A DNA stretch of 64,000 nt from Prochilodus magdalenae (taxonomy: Eukaryota > Chordata > Actinopteri > Characiformes > Prochilodontidae): positions 82,501 to 146,500 of the forward strand of contig JAMWET010006573.1 in the NCBI GenBank assembly GCA_024036415.1, read 5' to 3'. The notes beneath the pieces were generated by a model. That model had not been told where the DNA came from and did no database searches. It saw nothing but the letters and a program-made list of their open reading frames with translations. Of the stretch, positions 57,196-64,000 are shown in pieces (position 1 is the stretch's first letter; every line of letters starts with the position of its first letter). The translations under genes and the position numbers were made by a program.

Positions 57196-57970
57196 TAGGG
57201 GACTCATTTTATGTCTGGCAAGTTTATTCAGTCAAAAAAATAACCCACAAAGATTAAGTAGTGAAGGTTTGAAAAGAGCTTGGAAATGAGAAATAGTGAC
57301 TTTCAAAAGCACTCTCCAGCACAAGGTTGCACAAATCACTTTTTCACTTCGAGGTGCATCTTAAAAACAGCCTTTCTCCTCATGGATGTGCAAATGTAGT
57401 GCACTTCCTGCATTAAAAATAATAGGACATATGGCTGAAAATTCTGTTTTCCCTAAAACTTTAATTTTACCTTACATCAGAGCTGCTCCGACCTTAACCG
57501 AGAGAACAACAGCACTCGAGTTCTGCATCCTGCTAACAACTGCATGTTTGTCTGGTTACTGCAGATAAATCCGGTTTTCTATTCGGTCAAGGCTTTCAGG
57601 CATTCTCATTACTGCCCTTATTACGACTTTAATTCCCATTACGGCTTTGATTAAACACAAGGACTCTCCTCTAACGCAAACAGTTTATCTGCAACTTTAG
57701 CTATCTTAAACCTATTTAACTTTTAGGAGTGAATACTGATGATGCCGTGTCTGCAGGAGCATTTGTTGAGAACAGTCCTGAGAACAGAGAACAGAACCTG
57801 CCTCCTGGAATGTTTAGAGGTATCTCTATTCTTATGTGATCCAGACTGTTGAAAAGATTCAGTCTTCAGGGAGATTCAGTGAAGCACTCCGAATGTGATC
57901 AGACAGGCTTTAGCACTTTTGCTATTGTTAAATAAAAGGTGTGTACATGTTTTGCATGTGCTGAGTTGGG
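57196..57970. other. Unique DNA, candidate conserved block
   Basis: No repeat recognised. Well-mixed sequence at 57280-57720 with several ATTA-type sites (for example ctcattactgcccttattac); short frames lack known domains. Confidence 0.35.
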
Positions 57971-58420
57971 GGCTACATTTACATTTAAGGCATTAAGCAG
58001 AAACTCTGAAATCCTGCTTAGTGTTCCGTTGGATAATGTTTCCCAACTTGCCATGAGGTCCGACACTGCCCAAACAAGGGCCAGTGCTAATACCTAGAGA
58101 GAACAATACACAGACATATATAAGGCATAGATGCACTACCTAGCGATCCCAACCCAGTGCTTTGCCTAACATGTTACATTTCCCCATCTTCTTTCCCTAC
58201 CTTGGTCCTGGAGACACCATGTCCTGCACATTTTGGAAGACTCCCTGTTTTATGGGAACTGGATTTACGGGGGAGTCATGTGCTGGAGGTTGGGGGCCAG
58301 TCTTGTAACCAGAGGGTTGCTGGCTTGACCCTGGCATGACAGTAATGACCCCAACTGCTACCTGGATGCCGTCGTTGTGTGCTGTGTGCAGCACAAAATG
58401 TCCCTAAACTCTCTACTCAG
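57971..58420. mobile_element. SINE-like and dispersed-repeat scraps
   Basis: ggctacatttacatttaagg followed by cattaagcagaaactc (57970-58005) resembles a motif widespread in teleost repeats. At 58304-58345, aaccagagggttgctggctt then gaccctggcatgacagta resembles a degraded tRNA-type B box and the following tail of a fish SINE (usual form ggttgctggttcgaatccc). The A box is not convincing. Confidence 0.4.
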
Positions 58421-58590
58421 AGAACGACTGAATTTAATTTAACACAACCCTTTCCCACTATGAAAGTACTTGTTAATGAGGTGGTAAGTTCAGTTATCAT
58501 GATAAGGTGTGTTGGGAGCAGGAACAGCGCTAAGGTGTGCAGGGCAGGGATCCTCCAGGACCAGGGTTGAGAAACACTGTTTACACCAAT
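58421..58590. other. Short unclassified spacer
   Basis: Nothing recognised. Confidence 0.3.
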
Positions 58591-59090
58591 GCTACAGTGG
58601 TGTCAGAAGTGGGCTTATACCCCCATGTTGACTGCTGATGAATGGCACTTCCACAAACTCAAACGCGAAGGGAACAATGTCAGAAAGAAGACAGGCAGTG
58701 AGGGCAGCTGAGCCCGGCTGGAGGATGAAGGAGGAGGTGGAGCAGGTCTGGCCAGCAACAGTCACAAGGCCCTGCTGGCAGAGCAGCATGGTGATGTTAA
58801 CACTTGAGGAGGTGCTAGTACCATGGTTGTAAGATTGCAGATAGTCCGGGATCTACAGTGCATGCGCAGCACCTTCGCTGGTGTTCCGTGGAGGAGGTGG
58901 AGAACGACTGTGGGAGCACCGCTGCAGTTGCCACCACTTCCCAGCAGAGCAAGAATTGACAACCCAAGTCGCAAGGTACTGTGCAGCACAGTACCCGGAC
59001 AGTGGGTTTTTGGAAACCCCTGCTGTGGAGATACATTGGTTGGACGTTGTCAGGTCACTGGAGCTGCTACCTCTTGAGAAGCATGTTATG
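58591..59090 (+). mobile_element. Gypsy-like leader/gag-region fragment
   Basis: gtggtgtcagaagtggg at 58599 matches the primer-binding-site type seen near 25640 on the minus strand. The ~150 bp downstream (with aaacgcgaagggaacaatgt) could be the start of a gag leader. I find no clear LTR upstream or gag motif, and the plus strand stays open only in 60-85 codon pieces. Confidence 0.4.
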
Positions 59091-59860
59091 TAGCAGGTTT
59101 GTGTGGCTGAAAGAGACCTGCCTGTTATCTTGGCCATTTCAGCCAGCACTGGTGGATGGTGTGGTTTGGCGTAGTTTGGTGTGGTTTGGCAATGGCTAAG
59201 GCTGAGATTCTGGGGTCAAGCATGCATGCACAGTAGCCTTATTTGCGTCAGCGGCCCAACAGATGCCACTGCTATTGTCCCAGTAGCTTGAGAGCTGACT
59301 GCATAAGCCGTGAGGAGCTCCACTGCATGGTAAAGAGAGGGACGCAGCACCGTGTGACGGGACCTGCCTGTTGGCCGTTTAGCCAGCACTGGTGGATGGT
59401 GAGGTTTGGTGTAAAGTGGTGTGGTCCTGAGGAACTGCCACTGCTCTTGTCCCCACTCACAGTAGCTTGAGAGCTGACAACATGAGCTGTGGGGAATTCC
59501 ACCGCATGGTAAAGAGAGGGACGCAGCACTGTGTGACGGGACCTGCCTGTTATCTTGGCCATTTCAGCCAACACTGGTGGATGGTGTGGTTTGGTGTAGT
59601 GTGGTCCTGAGGAACTGCCACTGCTCTTGTCCCCACCCACAGTAGCTTGAGAGCTGACAACATGAGCTGTGGGGAATTCCACCGCATGGTAAAGAGAGGG
59701 ACACAGCACTGTGTCTATTTGCTTTGTGTGGCGGGAAGGGAATTGCCTGCTATCTTGGCCATTTCAGACAGTGCTAATGGGTGGTGTGGTTTGGCTTGGT
59801 TTGCCAAAGGACGGAAGTCAGGGGTCAAGCATGCATGCGCAGTAACCTCGTTTGCATCAG
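59091..59860. repeat. ~180-bp tandem array, about four units
   Basis: gagctgacaacatgagctgt (or a diverged form) occurs at about 59290, 59470 and 59651. cactggtggatggtgtggtt or a variant occurs near 59148, 59388, 59571 and 59770 (the last altered). Units two and three are almost identical; the outer units are diverged and carry an extra segment with caagcatgcatgc near 59217 and 59825. Confidence 0.92.
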
Positions 59861-60924
59861 CGGCTTGATGCACAGCGGAGGACATGGATTTTGACGATGA
59901 ATGTATGTTGTAGGTTGAACTAGAGGTGCATTTACTACACTATACTATATACGGTCTATAAATCTAATTAGCCAGAATGTTGTTTCATTGGAAGGCTGCT
60001 CCTGGAACTGGGTTCCGGGGCGTTCCAGCCCATTTTCTTACTTTCTGACCAGGGAATTCAGGACATATAATGAGTGAGATCATTTCTCCACCAGAAGGAG
60101 TATAAACTCTGCACATTTGAAACCTCGTCCACTGAAAAATGCTGTACTGCTTCGGCTGGTAATCATTTTGATGGCTACAATTATTAACCTTCTTCATATT
60201 CCATTAAGGGAAAAATTAAAATGACCCCATATTCTCCAGCTTTCACACCTATAACACGTTATCTGGATAGCGCTCCCCCGGCTGCCGCTGGAAGAGAATG
60301 AGCGTTGGAATATTTTTTTCCCCCGCTCTCTCCGGTCTCGTTAGCGGTGTGCGCCTGCAATGAGCTGGAAAATGGGCCCGATTCTCAGCCTCGGTGTGGA
60401 GACGACCCACCTCTCACTCACTCGCCCGCCACTGCTGCTCTTCACAGGTCAGTGACCACACGCCAGTCCAGCCGCACTCACTCTGGCTGGCTCACTCTCA
60501 CGGAGGGAAGGAGAGCAAACCCTCAGAAAAGACCCTGCTATGATAGCAACTGAACAAAAGCATACATTACTGAACTTAAAACGAGCCGGTGCATTATCTC
60601 TGGTCCTAATAGAGGTTTGGTACAGAAAGAGCAGATGAAGATAATGCAGGATTATAGGCAGGATATTACATCTGATGGCAGCAGCAAGCGTGCAACATCA
60701 AAAAACACCCGGAAGGACCTTTGGATGATGTCAACGTAACAAAAGCATGCTTTGCATTACAGCCCCGATGTGTTACCTCATTCGAGACGTTCAGTACTGT
60801 AGCTGTACATTAACGGTAAGTAGATGCGTATGTGGATAACAATGATTCAGTAGCAGGTATCCGTATCAGGCTTATGACGGATATTACACCATAATACACA
60901 AAAACAGTTCATTATAAAGGAATG
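59861..60924. other. Unique DNA, candidate conserved block
   Basis: No repeat recognised. The stretch 59970-60880 is high-complexity. The GC-rich part at 60270-60520 has several short open frames but no known domain. Confidence 0.35.
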
Positions 60925-61015
60925 ATGGACAGCCCTCCCTGTGATGGACTGGCGGACTGTCCAGAGTCCTGGACCTACTGAGCTGGGATAGGCTCCAGCA
61001 TCCCATGACCAGGGA
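60925..61015 (+). mobile_element. LINE/SINE-type 3' end feeding a GAAT array
   Basis: ctgtgatggactggcggact, then gctgggataggctccagcat, is the 3' end of the same common teleost retroposon as 8536-8800. Its simple-sequence tail begins right after, at about 61016. Confidence 0.75.
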
Positions 61016-62432
61016 ATGAGGATAGAAGGAGTTAATGAAGGAATTAATTAATTTATGAAGCAATGAAAGCTGAAAGGATTGAATGACTACATGAATGAGG
61101 GCAGGAAGGAATGAATAAGTGGCTGAATGAAAGGATGAATGAATGAATGAATAGCTAAATGGATAGCTAAATATTAAAATGAATGGCCAAATGAACAAAT
61201 GCATGACTGAATGGCTGGTGGAATGAATAAATGGCTGAACAAACAAATAAATGGCTGAATGAATGAATGAATGAATGAATGACCAATGGACTAAATGAGT
61301 AAATACCTGGATGAATCCCTGAAGGAAGGATTGATTGATTGAATGAATGAATGAATGAATGAATGAATGAATAAATGAATAGCTGGATGAATGGCTGAAT
61401 GAATCTCTGAATGAATGGATGAATGGATTAGTGAATGGCTAAATAAATGGTAGCATATCAAGTAAGTGAATGAATGGCTAAATTATGGCAGAATGATGAG
61501 TGAGTGAGTGAATGAATGAAGAATGAATGAAGGCAGGAAGGAATGAATAAATGGCTGAATGAAAGAATGAATGAATAAACAGATAAATTAATAAGTATCT
61601 AAATGAATGGCTGAATGAACAGATGAGTGGCTGAATGACTGGCTGAATTAAGGGTTGGACAAACCAATAAATGGCCAAATAGATAAATAAATGGCTAAAG
61701 GACTAAATGGCTAAAAAACTTGATGAATGAACAGCTGTATGAATGGCTAAATGAATCTCCGAAGAAATGAATGAATGAGTGAATGGCTAAATGAATGGTA
61801 GCATGATGAGTAAGTAAATGAATGGCTACATGTATGGCAGAATGATGAGTGAGTGAGTGAATAAATTAATAATTGGCAGAATGAATGAACGAACGAACGA
61901 ACGAACGAATGAACGAATTAATAATTGGCAGAATAAATGAATAGCTGGATGAATGGATGAATGAATGGATGAATGAATGAGTGAATGGCTAAATGAATGG
62001 TAGCATGTCAAGTAAGTGAATGAATGGCTAAATTATGGCAGAATGATGAGTGAGTGAGTGAATGAATTAAGAATGAATGAAGGCAGGAAGGAATGAATAA
62101 ATGGCTGAATGAAAGAATGAATGAATGAACAGATAAATTAATAACTAAATGTCTAAATGAATGGCTGAATGACCAGATGAATGGCTGAATGACTGGCTGA
62201 ATGAAGGGTTGGACAAACCAACCAAATAGATAAATAAATGGCTAAAGGACTAAATGGCTAAATAGCTGGATGAATGAATAGCTGTATGAATGGCTAAATA
62301 AATCTCTGAAGGAATGAATGAATGAGTGAATGGCTAAATGAATGGCTACATGTATGGCAGAATGATGAGTGAGTGAGTGAGTGAATAAATGAATAATTGG
62401 CAGAATGAATGAATGAATGAATGAATGAATGA
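61016..62432. repeat. (GAAT/GGCT)n-type array with ~553-bp higher-order repeat
   Basis: About 1.4 kb of gaat, aaat, ggct and gatg tetramers. A long block starting atggctaaattatggcagaa occurs at about 61471 and again at 62024, with matching order over at least 200 bp, giving a 553-bp higher-order repeat. Confidence 0.95.
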
Positions 62433-63412
62433 TCACTACATTTCTAGCAGCCTGCTGTAGATATACTAGGTTGTAGTTGTATATGTAAGACATGACATTT
62501 CTGGACAGCAGCAAATCTGCAGTATGGAGTACGGTGTGATCTGACCTGTAATATTCCAGCTGTGCTTACACAGAGGCAAGGAAGAAGGATTTCATCTCCT
62601 CTGGCTGATTTACACGTCTCGTAACGCCAAATCAGAGCACTGAAAACTCAGATTAATGAGTCGGATTGCAGAGGCAAGTCTTCCATGGACTGCTTGACAT
62701 TTTCACTATTACTGTATGCCCGTGTTTGCTTTCTGTTTCTCATATTGCGTCCTCCGAAGACCATTTCCACTACGAACAATTTGTCTTCCTGACCTCCGAA
62801 ATCGATATGTAATTCAAATTAGTAGCTCTGAAAAAAGGCCACGGCAGCCAAGAGCTGGTCGGTGCGCGTGTTTTCTGAGCAGAGAAATGGCAGAGGAGTT
62901 TCAGAGGGGAATAGCGAGCGCTGTTTCAGGCGTACGAGTCATGAGTTGGAGTGTTCAGAGAAAGCTGAAGTGCTCTATCCAAGCCGGGGAAATGATGATT
63001 GTAGCAGCAATTGTTCCTAACAGTCTGTAAATGACAGTATGTAAGAGTTCTGTATTGTGCAATGTGTTGTTGAAGCTTTTCAGGTCCCTGTTATCAGTGG
63101 CAGTTAGTTTGAGATCTACTCCCTTAAATTGCCCTTTATATTTTTGGGGTGTTGTATTTGCCATTGGGGAAAGTTACGAATGGGTTAACTTTGCATCCTA
63201 ATAATTACTCGCATCATTCACAGCATGTCATCCTTATCTTCTGGGCCACATATCTTCACGGTGCTGGAGCTTATCCTATCGCTCATTGGGTAAAAGGTAG
63301 GAAACGCCCTGAATAGACCTCCAGTTCCTCACAGAGCAGACCTAATGAAGCAATAGGTTGAGTCTCATTCTAAGCAAGTCCAGTCCCAACAGTGTTTTCC
63401 TGCAGCTTCTAT
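62433..63412. other. Unique DNA, candidate conserved block
   Basis: No repeat recognised. 62540-63060 is well mixed and undecayed; the 104-codon plus-strand frame at 62716-63030 has no domain I know. Confidence 0.35.
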
Positions 63413-63857
63413 AAAAATGTTCTACATTACATACACCCATATACTATATTACACATACCTATATACTATATTACACATACCCATATTCTATATTACACAT
63501 ACCCATATACTATATTACACATACCCATATACTATATTACACATACCCATATACTATATTACACATACCCATATTCTATATTACACATACCTATATTCTA
63601 CATTACACATACCCATATTCTATATTATACATACCCATATTTTATATTACATATACCTATATTCTATATTACACATACCCATATTCTACATTACACATAC
63701 CCCTATTCTATATTATACATACCCATATTCTATATTACACATACCCACATTCTATATTACATATACCCACATTCTATATTACACATACCCATATTCTATA
63801 TTACATATACCCACATTCTATATTACACATACCTATATTCTATATTACGTATACCCA
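63413..63857. repeat. 22-bp minisatellite
   Basis: About 20 copies of a 22-bp unit, attacacatacccatattc plus tat, with a few single-base variants (tatac/tattc, cacatac/catatac). The 175- and 148-codon open frames here are artefacts. Confidence 0.97.
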
Positions 63858-63935
63858 TTCTGAAGCCATTTCTAGAACACCATGATGGAATACCAGTTAT
63901 GAAATTGTGTTTGTTGTGACATATGCTAGCAGTAT

Positions 63936-63975
63936 TATGATATCTATCTATATATCTATCTGTCTATCTATGAGC
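63936..63975. repeat. (TATC)n microsatellite
   Basis: About nine tatc/tctg tetramers with one TATA break. Confidence 0.9.
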
Positions 63976-64000
63976 TGTAGGTACAGAATGCAGCTTCTCT

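Noticed and set aside
58290..58350. tRNA gene
   Set aside because: Only a degraded B-box-like stretch is present; no cloverleaf could be traced.
63392..63919. 175- and 148-codon ORFs rich in Tyr, Ile and His
   Set aside because: Translations of the 22-bp minisatellite in two overlapping frames.

Overview
This window looks like non-coding nuclear DNA of a teleost fish. I base this on the mix of repeats: several Tc1-like (IS630/Tc1/mariner) DNA transposon families typical of fish, small Gypsy-type LTR remnants, truncated LINE 3' tails of kinds common in teleosts, and very abundant mini- and microsatellites. An otophysan (characin, catfish or carp relative) is possible but is an inference. I found no exon, RNA gene or promoter of a host gene. 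The window is best read as an intergenic region or a very large intron.

Layout. 0-1.1 kb: a long inverted-repeat (foldback) element, then a Tc1-like 3' fragment. 1.1-7.2 kb: unique DNA, a 1.3 kb telomere-like minisatellite (2.67-3.96 kb), more unique DNA and a 1.9 kb array of a 54-bp unit (5.3-7.2 kb). 7.4-11.1 kb: unique DNA, then two decayed Tc1-like elements; the first holds a nested LINE-like fragment and a solo LTR with target duplication. 11-19.2 kb: unique blocks, a tetranucleotide array (13.8-14.6 kb), a degenerate ~160-bp array interrupted by a LINE tail, and 2 kb of T-rich decayed repeat. 20.0-22.6 kb: a Tc1-like fragment, a nested palindrome of ~580 bp and a composite tandem duplication. 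24-28.9 kb: an internally deleted Tc1-like element, a Gypsy-like fragment, a microsatellite-centred palindrome and a solo LTR. 29.7-34.3 kb: a LINE reverse-transcriptase scrap, a small TIR element, a LINE tail, a decayed Tc1-like element with an internal 78-bp duplication, and members of two unclassified repeat families. 37.8-40.2 kb: a 278-bp TIR element whose end has become a 42-bp tandem array, into which a 1,518-bp Tc1-like transposon has jumped. 41-44 kb: another Tc1-like copy, a solo LTR and an LTR-like piece. 50.3-51.1 kb: a broken Gypsy pol. 51.3-52.0 kb: a compound trinucleotide array. 53.2-54.9 kb: an LTR/PBS-like piece and an 86/107-bp minisatellite. 56.3-59.9 kb: a Tc1-like 5' half, a SINE-like scrap and a Gypsy-like leader followed by a ~180-bp tandem array. 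60.9-62.4 kb: a LINE tail that runs into 1.4 kb of GAAT-type repeat. 63.4-63.9 kb: a 22-bp minisatellite.

The only long non-satellite ORF is the Tc1-like transposase at 38.5-39.4 kb (316 codons). It has an in-frame deletion that removes the first catalytic aspartate, so it is probably inactive. Between the repeats lie blocks of high-complexity single-copy-looking DNA; some could be conserved regulatory elements, but that needs alignment to other fish. No multi-gene system is visible. The points of most interest are structural: nested palindromes, satellites born from transposon ends and LINE tails, and datable nested insertions.
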